Under the pieces are notes generated by a model that did no database searches, was not told the DNA's origin, and saw only the letters and a program-made list of their open reading frames with translations. DNA of 64,000 nucleotides from Dromaius novaehollandiae. Lineage: Eukaryota > Chordata > Aves > Casuariiformes > Dromaiidae. Below are positions 1-18,768 of the stretch, piece after piece. Every line of letters begins with the position of its first letter. Position 1 is the first letter of the stretch. A program made the translations under genes and the position numbers. The DNA lies in NCBI RefSeq assembly GCF_036370855.1, contig NC_088105.1, forward strand, positions 11,227,619 to 11,291,618. Direction: 5' to 3'.

Positions 1-3000
1 GCTGATGTCTGAGGAGCACAGAGGTGTGAATGCAAAGTCAGCCTCCAGGCAGCTTGCTTCCCATCTGTCCTGCTGCAATGAACTGGGGAAAAAAAGCATG
101 CTCCCAAGGATCAGCGAAGCTTCCCCAACCCTCCCAAAAAGTGGTTGGATTTTAAATGGAGTTCATGCTGGTGACAGAAGCTGCTTGGAGATCGCAGGAG
201 ATGGGATCATCCCATCGCCCAAATGGAATTTGGTGTTTCTATGTCAAGGAACATCCTAGACCTAGAAGGATTCATCACATCTTCTTCTAGAGCAAAAAGA
301 TGCAGTCCTGACACCCGCTTGTGGTGCCTCTGAGCATGTGGGTCCCTGAGGTTTCTCTTCAGCTGAGCGAGGGGGTGGCTCCGTGCTGAGGGTGCTGGTC
401 TGACACAGGCTGGACCAAGGGCAGACTCTGGCTGAGGTCAGCGTGCTGGTGATTAGAGCTAGCACTGAGCTGGGTAGCACGTCTGCGTGCTGCCGACCCA
501 CACACTGACGCTCGTGCTGTTCCCGGAGACGGTGTGCCCGTGCCCACTCTCTCTGCACTGCATGGGCATGCCTACACCCCCTCTGCACTGCAGCCCACTC
601 AGGCAGCCCCACGGGGCTCAGCCCAGACCTTTCTCGCAGCTCAGTGGCCAAAGCCATGCCTTTCCCCAGCAGAACCTCGGCCCTGTCGCGGGGTGACCCC
701 ATCCGAGCACCTCTCCTCTGCTGCTGGGAAGAAGGCCGCGTCTCCAGGAGAAAGAGCAGCTACCACCAAATTCAGGTCTGGGAACCTCTCGGCTGTTTAG
801 TCAACCACCCCCAAACATCTCGCCCAGATAGCAAGCCAGGCAGCTCGCTGGCTTGGCTTCAGGAAGCTCTGCAGAAAAGTGCAACAAAAGGATCTTTGTT
901 GCTCCCGCCTGCTGCTGTTTTATCCCAGCCTGCTGCAACACCTACTAGGTGGAGTAACCTTTTCGCAGCAAGGCTCAAACAGTGTTTCCGGGATGCTCTG
1001 TCGCAGTGATGGGGCCGAGTTTACCCCAGAGGATGCAGAGTGCCAGGAAACGCCAGCCCTTCCCCAGGCACCACCCCAGGAGCGGAGCCGGGAGCAGCCA
1101 CAGAGCCGGGAGAGCTCCAGGCAGGATTTGGCATCTGTGTGCTCACCAGGGAGCCCAGCGCTATCGGCTCAGCCAGATGTTTTCATTACTCCTTCCTGGC
1201 ACAGACGTCTGCCCTCATCTCTGCCTGTCTCCCCAAGGGCCAGGTTTGCCTCCCACCTCACACACCCCTTTCCCAGCTCTGGAGAATTTAAAGCTGTGAA
1301 AGCTCCCTAGACACTTTTTCGTCTCTCCTTAAGCCTTGTTTACATGGGAAAGTTAAGATGAATAAACTAAAAGGGTCAAGTACTTAAAGTTTGTAGGGAA
1401 AGGACTTATCTCCTAGCAAGATAGCTAGTAAAAGTCTCAAAGAGCTTCTGACACAGATATTTCTTCAGGTCTGAAACAGAGCAGCAAATCTTCAAACTAA
1501 GCATGAATCAGGAACAGGAGTAAGTCCAGGTACCTAGTTTGAAGTTGGCCGTGTCTCTGCTTACACATTTCTTGTTCTCTTACAGCCCTGAAGGCCTTTG
1601 TGCCAGTGGATCGTCTGTTTTCCTTACAGCTAGCTGGTGTTTCTGAATCAAAGTATTACCTCTACTGACAATCTCCAACTTGCCCATAGCCTTAAACCAG
1701 CACAGAAGTCACAACAACGCTACTGCTGCTCCTAAAGCACAGTCAGTCTTCCTGTGGATGATCTCATTGAGAAATAAATCTTTGTTTGGTACAGTGGCTA
1801 GATTTAGCTGCATCAAAATAGGGCCACTTTTATATCATCATCACGCTCTTTGTCTGCTCTCTTAACTCCCTGCCTAGAAAAGCCCACTCAGGAATAAATG
1901 CCCCTGGTTATTATACATCTGCAACTCCTATAAGACATCAGCTGGGGGCATTAAAAAGGAAAGTAAATGCCCATCGGTGGAGGACTTTGCTGTTCTAGTC
2001 CCCTGGAGAGCAGCAGGAGCCCAGGAGGACCCAGTGGGATCATGCAGCTTGTGGCTGTTCAGATCCCAGGCTGTGTTGCCACACGGGGTAGGTAGCAATA
2101 ACCATCATTTTCCTTGCAAACTCCCTTTGATCTTAATATATTTTGGATGTTAAAAAAAACGTGGACCTTCTGTTCCTCTTTTGTTTTCAATACAGAGCTT
2201 CTTTGCAGAGCAGTGCTCTGCTATACCATCTACAGAAACAGCACTTGCTCCAGCAGTGGGTGAGAGACTTCTTCCAGGCAGCTGCACTTCCCCAGCCTCC
2301 CCATGAAGTTAATCATTGCATCGCTCTCAGTGACGACACGCTGCAGGACCATGCTTGCTCCTTGCCCAGCCTGGTTACTCGGTGCTTCCTGATCCTCCTC
2401 CTCCTCCTGGAGGCTCCCTGCACCCAGCTGCTCTCACAGGGACCCGCAGCCACCATGGCTGGCCCTTGCTAGCATGCGAGGGTCCCGCAAGCCCAGGAAC
2501 CCAAGGCAGGCAGGGCAGCTAAACTGGGAACCACTGGTTCAATAATGCACCTTGCCTGAATGCCCCAGTACTTCCATCAGTGCAGCAGCCTCAACACAGG
2601 CCAAGACTGAATTCAAGATGCGCCATCCTGCCTGAAGTGCCATGTAGTGACAGCCAAGCACAGCCTCCTTTAGCTCCCAACTGCAACAGCTGTGCTTCGT
2701 GGTGGTGGGCTATTAAACGGCATCTCATTTCCCCCTAGGGTGAGCAAAACAATATTCCTCCTTGTCTTTGCAAGAGCAAAGAGATGGGAAGGATGCAGGG
2801 TGGAGTAAAAATTAATGAGGCGTCTCCCCCTCCTTCAATTCTCTCTTGCCACATAGGGTTTAATGGTTGGAAAGCAATCGGAGATCAGCAGATGTCAACA
2901 GCACTGGAAAAGCGCACCAATGCAAATGAATTATGAGCCCAGCATACCCAACCAAACCTAGAGAGGGAGCAGAGATATGCAATGAAATAAACCTTGCATA

Positions 3001-6000
3001 GTTTCTAGCAAAGACAAACCAAGTCATGCAGAAAAGCCACCCATGGGCATGATTTATTCGGTGCATTTGTCTCATTTTCAGCTCACAGAGAAGGCTTGCT
3101 TGTGAAAGCACACAAGCTGCTGTTCACTGCCGCAGAATAAGAAGGGGCAGTTATTTGTGCCATCTTCACCCTGGCTGGGCACAAGTCACGTGCTGCTATT
3201 TCCACGTGGCTCAGTGCCGCATCGAGGGCACATCTGCACCACTCCAGAGGAGCAGCCCCAGTGCACAAGGACATGGCAAGCTGGAACCAGCAGCACAGCT
3301 ATTGCAAACAACACAGCCTGGACAGGGGCATTTGTTTGCTCACTGAGGGGCAGAGGGAAGAGCAAAGCAGGGAAAAGGCTCTGACAGTAGCAAGGCTAGG
3401 GACACACTGCCTCAGACTGCCATGCCCCCACTCCGAGCCTCAGAGTAAGAACCAAATCTCTGAACATGACAGATGAGGTCTCTGGCAATGGTGTGGATGC
3501 AGAAGAAAAAAAGAAAAAAAAAGCTCACCCGTGACTCCTTCCAGCCTTCTCCAGTCCACCATGGCCTCCTCATTGCTTTTCCTGCTCCAATTTTCCATGC
3601 TGAGCTACTCTTTAGCAAACAGAAAGAGCAAAGCAATGGGAGGGTAGAGCTGAGCATCAAGCGAAGGTATCTGAGCCCAGGGCACAGAGCAACTTTGCTG
3701 CCCAAGACTTTCTGCACGAAGGGCACAGGAGCCCTTCCTGCACCATCTCTTCCCACCAGGAGCTGCCCACCCCAGAGGGGCCCCAGGAGCTGGTGGTCCT
3801 GCAGCCTGAGGTGGGCAGCTCCCGGTCCACGGGCTCTTTCTGGCTGCAGTGTGTGCTCTCGGGTGAGCCTCACCAGCTTGTGGTGGCTCCATTTTGTCTT
3901 CTGCCAGAGCGGTGCTGTCCCTTGGCGAGGACAGCCCACCTGGGACAAAAGGCAGACGTGGTTCCCCACCACCAAGAAACATCACTGCCTTAGGGCTAAG
4001 CCAAATGCTGCTGAAGGAGAGGACCCACGGCCTGCAAAACAGGAATAGCACCTGCCCGTGATGGGGTGACGTGTGAGCGGTGCACAGGCACATCTACTCC
4101 AGCTTTATCTGCTCTCTGTGCTGCCGACATTCAAAACAAGCTGTTCCCGAGCCCAGAGGAATGGCTGGCGCCTGCCCTGCGGTACCTGGCAAAAGGCAGC
4201 ACCGCTTACCCTGTGGGACAAGTACACGGTGCTGCGGACGCTTCCGAGAAGGGCTGGATTTTTTGGCAAGGCTGGCATCCTGGTCTTTCTGCATGCACGG
4301 GCAGTGTGTAGCAATGCACACACGCACAGCCTCCGGCTGTCCTGTATGCACGGCAGTCTCATACACATTTTTGTTTTGCATGCTTCAGAAGAGGGCTATC
4401 TGACAGCATGTGCTCAGAGGCCTCCTCGTGCAGCGGAAATCCTCCCAGGCAGCAGCTGCTGCCGCACCGCGCAGCCGAATTCCTCAACTCTCCTGCTCTA
4501 GCAGACGCTCTGTTAATAGCACACATGACTATCCCACCTGTACCAAGAACATTTCCTCCACAAAAATCCCCCAAATCCTTGGCCTTGCCAAACCAGGAAC
4601 CTGATTCAAAGCTGATGCAAAGCAGCTTAGTCAAACAGAATGACACCAATTTCCACCAGCCACAGATCTGGCTAAGAACACTTGATCTCCTCCCAAAGCA
4701 CAGCCAGCTGGTTGAAATACAGCTGCTGCTTAAATAGCACACAGAAAAAAAAAGCCTGCCGTTATTTACAACAAAGAGGAAAGACAAGCATTGCAGCATT
4801 TGCTTTAGATTTCATTTGAGCAGTTTCCACCAGCTGGATAGGAGGGGGACATGAGCAGGACAAGCCACTGGGTATCTGAGAACTCTTTGGCCTAGGCTGT
4901 TGCCGGCTCCCACACAAGATGTCCCAGGGTACACGCTGTTTGCACATGTGCTTTGGGAGCGACCGAACTCAGCTCCAGCCCTTTGGGAATCCGCTTACCC
5001 TGGACTTGCAGATGCTCTGCAGAGTCCACCTGGGATCGTGACATTTGGTGCGTTGGACCTTTCTCCCACCCCATCCTTTTGCCTCAAGATTTTGCTTTAC
5101 TAAACTCAGCTCATCCAGCACCAGCAATCACATTTCAAGCTATGCAACCTTCACCAGCATGAGCTCCCCCAGCAAGCCCAGGCTACCTCTTTGCAAGATG
5201 CAACACGTGCATCAACTGCTGGCTTTTGTTTAGAAAGGAGCCAGGTAGACTCGTGTCTACCCAATGTGCCAGCTCAAGTTCTGCAGCCGATTCCATCTCT
5301 AGCACTTTGGGGCCGTCGTGGGTGGCTTGCAGAAGTGACTCAGAGCACTTCAGCTCCTGCCACGCCAGCGCCTGGCTCCCCGCACACAGAGGTGTGCACA
5401 GCAGCACAGGCTGTGTCCAACCCCTACCGCCCTCCGTTGCCTGTAGAAACCAAACAACTTTCTATCGGGCCCTCGATACTGTCCTTTATCCCTCAACTTT
5501 TCTGAGCTATACTTTCCCCTATATGGGGAGGACAGTATGAGTAGGGTTTACCAGGCACAACCCCTACAGCTTGCACTTTGAGAATTAGATATCTCAGTTA
5601 CAAACTCTGTTCTCCCTCCCCATTGGAGCACAGACCTAATGACCAAGATAAAACACTCCAGTTTGACCGGGATATTTCCATGACATGGACTGTCAGCGTC
5701 CCACAAATCTTTAGGATGCTATTTGGTCCCAAATCACCATCCATGGAGTATCCCTCGACTCCTGCTCTGGTACCTGGGGTACAACCCCAGCTCTGAGTAA
5801 CTTTACTTCTCCTAGAGAGACACTACAAAACAAAAACAGAAAAACCCCAAGACTTCCATGCCAAAATAATCTTTTCTCTTAATGAAATGCTTCCTCATAG
5901 GTCTGCAGCAACAGTTATGGTGTCATTTGCTGATCACTGGCACAGTTATTTGCCAGAAGGGTAAGCATCCATGCTACAGTGAAAGCACTTTAAAGAATAG

Positions 6001-9000
6001 ATGGAAAACTTTCCAGGAGAGCCGACCACAAGGAGAGGTGGAAAAAATGGAGCCATTTAATTGCCCTGTATGTGTTATCTGGCTGGGTGGAAAATTGTCT
6101 GAAAATATCTTGTGTTTCAGAGCAAGCACACAGCTTTCAGTGATTCAGCCAGCTGAAGCCCTGGCCTCCTAGCTTCTGGGACAAGCTGAGCCCAGCTGTT
6201 CCAAGGCAGCCTTCCTAAACAGGGACAGCATCCTAATAACACCATCCTGGGCACAGCTCTTCCCACATCAAACTGGGCTTGCTCAGGATCCCCTAAACAA
6301 GGAGAGGGTTGGACAGATCGCTTTTTGTGGGTGAAGCAAGTGTTGACCTGAACTCCTAGCATTTTAGGTCACCAGATGCCTGCATGCCGGCCTGCTTCCC
6401 AGAATCCTACAGGTTCAGCTCAGCAGGGGAGGAGCATCCTATTCTCTCTCTTTCCCAGTATTTTAGGCATTTTGGCCAAGCCCAGGCTCAGAATAGAAGC
6501 AGCTGGACAATTCAGTCAGCTGCTCAACATCTCTGCAAGCCACATGGCGTCACCCGGCTGTGTGATGAGAAGCAAGCAACATAACACTGGATTTAATTAA
6601 TAATTCTCATTTTAACAGCATGTTTATCACTGATGAAAGCTGCCAGCAACAATTCTGGAGTTTAGTGCCTCATTCAACTACAGGACATGAAAACGCATGG
6701 CAGGGAATTAGTGCTGGCAATTTCATCTAAAACCTGAATGGGGGCGGTGGGGAGAGGACCTCTGCTTCTGAAGCTGTGCAGCCCATGAACTCCAAACAGG
6801 TCCAGAAGCTCATCAGTCCTGAGTACAGGGGCTGAAGGCAGGTGGCTCAGGCTGCCAGGGAATCAACAACCTCCTGCCAAGCATCCGTTGTTGTCCCGTG
6901 CCCCACACATAGCCAGGCTGGTGCTGCAGGGCCCCCAGGGTTGAGTCCTGGGGCACGGGATCCCCAGGGCTGCCCCAGGTCCTCCAGCTCTCAGGCTCTG
7001 GTGTGACAAGGGGTGGTACAGGTCCTGCAGATGCCCTGGGAGGACAGTCAATGGTGGGACAGCTTGAGCAAACTGTTAGCTCTGATCTGGTCTTCTCCAG
7101 GCTCTACAACCTACCTGCTCACCATGCCAGCCTGGCACCCTCTTGTTATTCGGCTTTACTGCTGCCTTTTTTCTTAAAATTGCAGAAGTCTCCACTTCGA
7201 CTTTGCTCACCCCGACCTTTCAGCACAAACCTAACCTAAGCCACGGGGCACTGAGAGGTCACCAAACAGAGAAAGGGAGGAAGGTCCCTGAGGTATGGTG
7301 TGCATGGCCAGCTCCCCTGACAGCCGGGGAAAGGCCTTGCTAAGAGGGGTCACGGGCACAACCTGTTGACAGAGGAAGGGAGGACTCTGCACAAATGAGC
7401 TGGTTCCACCTGGGGCAAGAGATTAAAATCCTCCACACAGGGCTCCAGTTCCTCCCAGCAAACCAGGCAGGGATTAAACCCAGCAACAGAGGAATGCGGC
7501 TCCTTCCCGCTGCGGATTCCAAGTTGGCACCACATCCCCACTCAAGACACAGGTTACATAATGCAGCTTATGAAAGCAAAACAGCCTGGCTGTGCCAGCC
7601 TGTCAGCGGGCCAGGATGGAGAGGGGAGGGGGAAAAAAACACCACCACCACAGACTGGATTTCTGGCTGGGGTTGTGCTCTGCAGGGTACAGCTCGAGCA
7701 GCTCCCCTGCACTGCCACCCCAGCACCCCAAACACTCTTGCACCATCTCGCAGGAGGAGGGAACACCATGGGAAAAGAGAAGTGGTGAGGGAGAAGGCTT
7801 AGGAGAGGCAAAGGGCCCAGTTCTCCTACAAGATGGCAAAAAGCCTGCCACAACCCTGGTGTTCATTCCTAGAGCTGCAAAACATGGATTTTCTCAAATT
7901 TCCACGTCTTGCTCTGGGTTCCTCCACATTCGGGCAGGTTCCCATTGGTTTTGCTGGTTAAACCCAAAGCAGGTGGCAACTTGCTCGATTTCTCTCCAAA
8001 GCCAGAAATTGCACCGTTTATTCAACAGAGATGGGGATACCAAAGAAGAGGTGCATGGTGGGCACAATAGGAAGGGTGGGAGCCAAACCCCAACCACCCC
8101 GAAGAGCTTGGAGCCAGATTCCTCAGTGGAAAGACCAGGCTGTTTGTACAAGGCTCGGGTGCAAGGGTTTTCAATGGCTGGAATATGTCTGAACGGTTGG
8201 CCAGGCTTCTGGGGCAATTACTGACAAAAACAAGTCTGTCCCAGCTTTCTGCCATTTATGAGCACAAAGACTAGACATGCACGGCTGAAACCAAATCCAG
8301 GGCGGCAATAGGAGAGCAGCAGCCAACCTCACCCCCAACAGTACAGGCAGAGGCTCTGAGGCTCCTGGCCATCAGACGTGCGAGCGTTGGTCCCCGAAAC
8401 GCCTTCTGACGTGTCACGTGCAGCAGCGCATGGGCCGTTCCCCATACCCAGCTTTGGGTCAGTGATCAGGTCTCTGCTGGCCACACCGCGTACAGGCCAG
8501 TGCGTAACTGCTTTGATCGGCTTCTCCGGGAGAACAGTTTATGCAGCTTTGCTGGCAAATAGCCAAGGCTTATCGCTGCTACAGCCCAGCAAAAGCGCCT
8601 GCAGAGCATCTCCCACGCAGGCAGCTCCTTCGGGGAAAAGGCCCATTTTGCCAGTAGAGGGAAAGCACTATTACAGCCAGTGCCCCTTACTGGCATTTAA
8701 GTCCCTTACATGCAGTGTCATGGCAAAGCAGCACAGCAAAGGCCTGGCCATGAAAGACCAGTGCCTAGTCCCAGTGCCAGAAACCTCATGGAAAAGGCAG
8801 AGCAGTTCTCAAGAGCAAGGGGCTTTAAGGGATTTGCAGGCTCTACATTTTCAGAAAAGTGAGAAACCGGGCCAGGATTGCCTGGCAGTGCCACTTCATT
8901 GGACCCTTGACCAAGGATGTGGGAACAAGACAAAGCCTCCAGGTTCTGGGGGGCTAACCACAAGAAGCACCCAACCCCAGGTCTTATATCCTCCAAACAC

Positions 9001-12000
9001 AGGGCCAGACACCTCCAGAAGCAACCAGGAGAGGCCCTGACCCATGTTCTCACCAAGCGGGGGAAGGAGACCCTGGAAACATGTCAGTGCAGTGGAGAGC
9101 AGCAAGGCTGGGGCTGCCCAGACCCTTTTTCTGCATGTTCTCATGCATGTTTGTTGCACAAGAAATAAGCACAATCCCTATACCCCCAGCACTAGGTCAG
9201 AGCAAAGTCACGAGGAGCTTAGATCATCATTTGTTCGTGAACTGGACAATTAAGAAGTGATGCCTTTAAGCATCCAAATGGGCCAAATGAGTTACATCAC
9301 TCGGTGACTAATAGCCATCCCCCAATCCACATGATCTTGGGAAAGCTATTTGCCTCCCTGAACCTTAACTCCCACAAATGGATTTGCCCTTTTATCAGTA
9401 AACAGGTCCAAAGAGTTTCCAAACTAACGTTACACATTCATTATTCCCATTCCTCAGGCACAGGGGACTCAGCATAACCCAAAGCCGATTCTACTCTGCT
9501 TTGCCACAAGCGCTGGCCCAGCCACCCCTCAAAGTAACGCCGGTCCAAATCACTGCATTAGGGAACAGATTCAGGACTCGATTTAAAAGCCGTAAGCGCC
9601 AGTACTGTGAAACAGGCCACTGCGCATAGGTGGCCCGTCACTGCTGAAGAGGCAGGAGAAAGCCAGAGGAATCACTGATGTGCACAGGACCTGTTGATGA
9701 GCCACCGCAGGTCTCGGCCCTGCATCCAGCTGGCCTGAGTAGCCAGACGACGTGGCTAACTCACCAGTGTACACTTGTCACACAGCCCTAAGGAGATCAG
9801 GGGTGGCAGCTCTTCCACTCCCCTTTCAAGAGCTGCCCGGCACACTTGTTTCCCAAGCGGGTGTATCCAGTGCAGTTTAATCAGTAACTGAACAAGTGGG
9901 ACGAAATCCTGGCTCAGCTGAAGTCAAATTTTTGACATCCATAAAGGCAGAATTCCCTCCCCTCCCAGCTCCACCAGCTTTCTTGGCATCATCTTGTAAG
10001 CATGGGAACTACCAACTTGCCACACTCGATCTGGATTCCCTCGCCAGGTCCCACGCGCTTTCCCCGAGCAATTGCTGTCCTCCTCCAAGAAAGGGCAGGA
10101 TCACCAGCCCCTCTCCTACTGCTCCACACCAACCTGCAACAAAACAGATAAACAACAAGAGTTAATCTCAGATGGGGCTGGGAGACCCCCTTCTCTGAAC
10201 GCCACGTGATCACATGAGTTATCCAGAGGCATCCAGAGAGTTTTATGGTTTTGACCAGGACTGTTTATTTTGCTGAGTTTTCGGGAAATGCACAGGCTAA
10301 TTTAGGTGTTTTTAATTCTTCCATCTAAAGATGTGCATTCAGAGGGAGAAGGGGGCTGGGCACGCAGTCAGGCCAAGGGCAAGCAAGCCTTTCCACTCCC
10401 CAGGAATTCGGGGCAATTGGATGAGCCACTGGACCTCCAGGATGCATTTAAACAGAACGAAGTAGGGTTGCTCTGATAACATAAGGCTCAGTCCTGGGGA
10501 GCTTGGCCATGCACTCACAGCCGAGCAGCTTTATTACAAGCTTTTATGGGCTTTCAAAGCTCCTGGTGGCTTGCCTTTTAAATTGGAAATGCAGAACTCC
10601 ACCATGATGTTACAGGCCACAGTCAAGGCCAGGGCCACACAGATGCTCTCCAAAGACCCCTGGCTCACAGGGCTCAGCCAGACTCCCCCAAAGAAATGCC
10701 CCCATGGCCCCACAGGACAAATACAAAATTTTGCCAAACAACAATGAGAAGTGCCTCTCCCTCCCCAAGAAACAGCATCCAAAAGACAGCTCAGCAAAAC
10801 TTTATCCACCTGAGATCAGCTTGTTTCTCCCCGAGCAAGTCTGTTCAGGAAAGGGGAGATGGTCACAGCCGGGGCTGAGACTGCACGAAGACGTGAAGGC
10901 TAATCTGCCAAAAATGGGAGATCTAGTGAGATCAAATAGCTCCATGGAAACACAAAAGAGGGAGACTGGCATGTAGACACCAAGCAGTGCCAGGGCACTG
11001 TGAAATTGTAAAAGGTCAGAAGAAACCCGGCCTGGATTTCCTGATTCATAAAGCTTTTCAGGAACAGAGCCTCACATACCCAAAGTAATTGGGCTGGCAC
11101 AGCCAAGTGCTAAAAGAAGCTGCAAGAGTGATCTGCTGCAGTCTACCTGTGAAGTGAGTTGTGGCCAATCTTGTTTTGACTGCCTTAAAATTCAGCTATG
11201 GGGAATTGGGGGAAAAATCTTGGCATGTTAGCAGATCTATTAATCATTTTGGAGCAGCCTTGTCTCATAAGCTGGTATTTGATGAAAAGGGAATGCAAGC
11301 AACAAGCACTTCAAAAAGCTGGTGCTATTTCTGACTGCTTCATTCAGAGCAGTCAGTGGTTCCCTGGCACTCTGATGTGCCTAGCAAGCCCTTGGGGCTG
11401 ATACTTGCATTTTCTTCTGCACAATAAATATTTCTGTATCATTGTTTACTCACATGTCCTTAAAATACAAAGAAAAAGGATTTGCTTCCTCCTAGGAGGC
11501 TTAGATTAAAAGCCAAAACTTTTTATATAATTATATTAACAGTAAATTCAGCTTCTGAAGATTTCAGTCTCAGTATCGAGTTGTAAGAGCTTGCCTTTCT
11601 ACCCTGCGTGATTAGGAAGAAATGTTTAGGTAACTGCAAAGCAGGCTCAGCCATGAAGTTCAGGCAAGAATCAGAAAGCAGTTTCTAAAGGAAAGGAGTT
11701 TTTTCTTCTAATTTATTATCATTTTTGTATTTTTAATATTCTTTTGAAAAGCTATTTTACAGCACAATAGTCATTGTTTCAGTCTGCTTTTTGATCAGGT
11801 GATTGTGAAGTGAATGGATAAATGCTTTTGAAGCTGAGAACAAGAGGTACCATTAAGCATCAAGCACCTGTCCTAAACTTACATTCAAAGCAACTGAATA
11901 AACAGAGGACTTCAGCCTGCTCCCATCATCACACTGATGGCCAGCCTGGAAGATAGCATCCTGTTGGCCCCTGCCAGCTCACAGGGAGGACACGCAAACG

Positions 12001-13000
12001 TGACTCTGCTTGTATATATGGATATGGAAGGGACTTGGTGCCTGGTTTGCTTTTGCCTGGAGCAGCGTGCCACCACAGGGCTCCCTACACAAGAAGGACC
12101 CGTTCATAACCAAAGCCACAGCAGGCCATTAAGTAAACACACTCCCCAGCTTACTGACAGCAACCGAGGAGGACCCGGATGCAAATGACTGTTCTTAAAG
12201 ATGCTCAGCAGGAACCAGGCTCAGCACTCACTCTTCTGGCTCTGGCCTCCTGGTGTGACCAGAAGCTTGGGGAGCCCTCCAAGAAAGGAGGTTCAGGGTC
12301 CGTCTTAATCCAGATTTAAGACTGGGAGCCACTGAAGCATTCAGCCCTGCCCCAGCAGCTGTTAAACCCTGCAGGAAGCACCTCTTAGGGAGCTGGGCAG
12401 CAGTGCCACAAGGCAAGTAGAGGACTTTGACCCCTGGGAGCAGTGTGACACATCTGACTCCTCGTTTCCTTTTCTGGATGCCTGGATGTCTAATGAGGGC
12501 TGATCAGATATAGCAGCATTTCCCTCTGCTGAGAAAATGGGAAAGGGCCCTTCTCTACCCAGCTCCTATTTGCATGAAACATGGTGGCTTTTTATTTTCC
12601 GTGGGACTGCTGCATGCTGGGACATAGGTGCTGAAACGTGTAGGAAGGTACATGAACATCTGGGCTGAGCATACAAGTCTCAGGGTGGAAACCTGCAAGC
12701 CAAGTCTCTTTCCCATACCAAGAGAATCCCACGCCAGTCACAGCTGAACCATTAACTACTTGGGGAAGCAAAAAACAACCCCCCTCCCCACAAAAAAACA
12801 ACAACAAAAACACTTCCATCTAGAAAATTCCCATTTTGCTAGAAAGCGCACATGGCATTCTTCAGGAAAAAATTATGGAAAGCCAAAGCCCACACAGTAT
12901 CAAGGTCAAACTCCTTTCAGATAGCAAAGAAAACACATAAAAACAAAGCTGCCAAGATGAATCATAGAAAGGAGGAGGGAGTCAGAATTAAGGTTTTGTT
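1..13000. other. Non-coding flank downstream of GLUL
   Basis: No recognisable gene. Open frames of 60-220 codons occur on both strands, but they overlap one another, lack conserved motifs and do not continue across plausible splice sites, as expected by chance in GC-rich DNA. Simple tracts include a (TCC)n run near 2,394-2,412, an A-rich tract near 3,503-3,523, a (CAC)n run near 7,638-7,655 and an A/C-rich stretch near 12,776-12,812. AT-rich patches occur at about 6,580-6,700 and 11,400-11,900. I recognise no transposon, tRNA or rRNA. An unannotated lncRNA cannot be excluded from sequence alone. Confidence 0.7.
6575..6700. other. AT-rich, homeodomain-motif-like patch; possible conserved non-coding element
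   Basis: A compositional island in GC-richer DNA. It contains a TTTAATTAATAATT core at about 6,590-6,605, then a TGTTTATC (FOX-like) word and a CACTGATGAAAGC stretch. The composition and motif density resemble vertebrate conserved non-coding elements, but conservation itself cannot be seen here. Confidence 0.2.
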
Positions 13001-13008
13001 CTCTCTTT

Positions 13009-14333
13009 TTTATTATATATATAAAAAAACTATTCTGAAGAAGTCCAAATGCAACGGAATATAACTGGCACCATCTAAGATGCCCAAGTATAAAACCCCG
13101 GAACGTTTGAACCCCCTGGCATTAGCTGGGAGGTGCCAGGGGCTGGCTGGGAAGGCTGATTGCTTCTCCATTCTCAGGAGCGCTGTCATGGCTGGATGGC
13201 AGGCAGTCTGAGAGCCAGGACACAACAGTAACATCGATGGTCTCTGTAAAACCATTCAGTTTTAGAAACTAACAAACGTAATGGAAAAAAAAAATCTAAA
13301 ACTTGTTTCTTTATCAAAAGCCCTGCTTTAGTGACATGCTAACCCCACTGGAAAGGTAAAACAACCACAACTCTGTCCAGAACATGGTTAAGTTGACCAG
13401 CCAACTCATAGTTCAGAACACCTTCCTTGTTTTGATCTACACACCGACAAGCAGTTCATGGCTGCTTGAGTTTCACTGATAAACATTAGTGCTGGCTTCC
13501 CAAGTCTGGGAACTGGCTTCCTGCAAACTGCATGCCATGCCGAAAATCCTCACCCAATTCTCCTCCACTGAGCCCTCCAAGCTCGCCCTCAATCCTACCT
13601 GGAGGCCCTCCAACAGCAACCTCAGGAACCCTGCCTGCTCTAGCTGGCCAAGTCATTGGAACATCATCTTTTTAAAAAAAGAAAACACTTTCATATGATT
13701 TTTTTGTTTTTATATTTAAATAGAAAAATACTACTTCACTCTGTGTTATGAGCAGGAGATCAGCTGACTTCCAGTGACAGAACAAGGAGTTCTTCTAAAC
13801 GCTCCTATGCTGAGCTCAATGCTAGAAGATTCCTGGAAACCTTAAGGTGGCCAGAGGTGGAAAACTCCTCCATCACGCCATGCAGGTGGGAGAGAGTGGG
13901 GCTCCATCACAGCTCTCATCTTCCCTTCTCCTCAGAAGGGCACCAACCTTCGAGAGCCAGCAATGAGGCTAACATCCAAATATGGCTCTTAGGGAAGCCA
14001 ATGATAACTGTAGCTTTTCACTTGTCTGCTGGCTTTTTGCTTGTATGTGGTCTGTCCCTGGAAGCCAGTGGATCCCCATCAGATGTACAGATGAATTAGA
14101 CAAACAACAGTGGTTAAAAGTTTTCTAACGCCCTCTCCTCCTCTTGTCTTTTGAAGAGTCAATGACAAACAGACATTGATAAAACTAAACGCTCCTTCCT
14201 CCCCCATCCCAAGACAACAAGAGTTATTGGGACACGAAACATGGCATGTTGTGACCTCAGAATTACATCTAGAAGGGAAGTTTAGGGGCGTGGGAAGTGT
14301 GGGGGGAAGGTGGTGTCTGTAGGCACAGTCCGC
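13009..14333 (-). other. GLUL: GLUL 3' untranslated region (approximate end)
   Basis: This continues the last GLUL exon beyond the stop at 14,334-14,336. Reading the minus strand, the first canonical AATAAA downstream of the stop is at 13,014-13,009, which gives a 3'UTR of about 1.3 kb. A second AATAAA lies at 12,596-12,591. Neither is followed by a convincing GU-rich element, so the true cleavage site is uncertain. GLUL mRNAs in vertebrates are known to have long 3'UTRs and alternative ends. Open frames here on either strand are incidental. Confidence 0.5.
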
Positions 14334-18743
<4,410 letters not shown>

Positions 18744-18768
18744 GGTTGCAGAGTGGAGGAGAGGATAT
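18744..18768 (-). other. GLUL: GLUL 5'UTR part of the first coding exon
   Basis: Twenty-five untranslated bases between the splice acceptor (CTCTCTGCAG, AG at 18,770-18,769 on the minus strand) and the start codon at 18,743. It joins the non-coding exon at about 20.14-20.21 kb across an intron of about 1.37 kb. Confidence 0.85.

Noticed and set aside
3412-4093. Several overlapping 160-190 codon frames on both strands
   Set aside because: Mutually overlapping, without recognisable domains; chance frames in GC-rich DNA.
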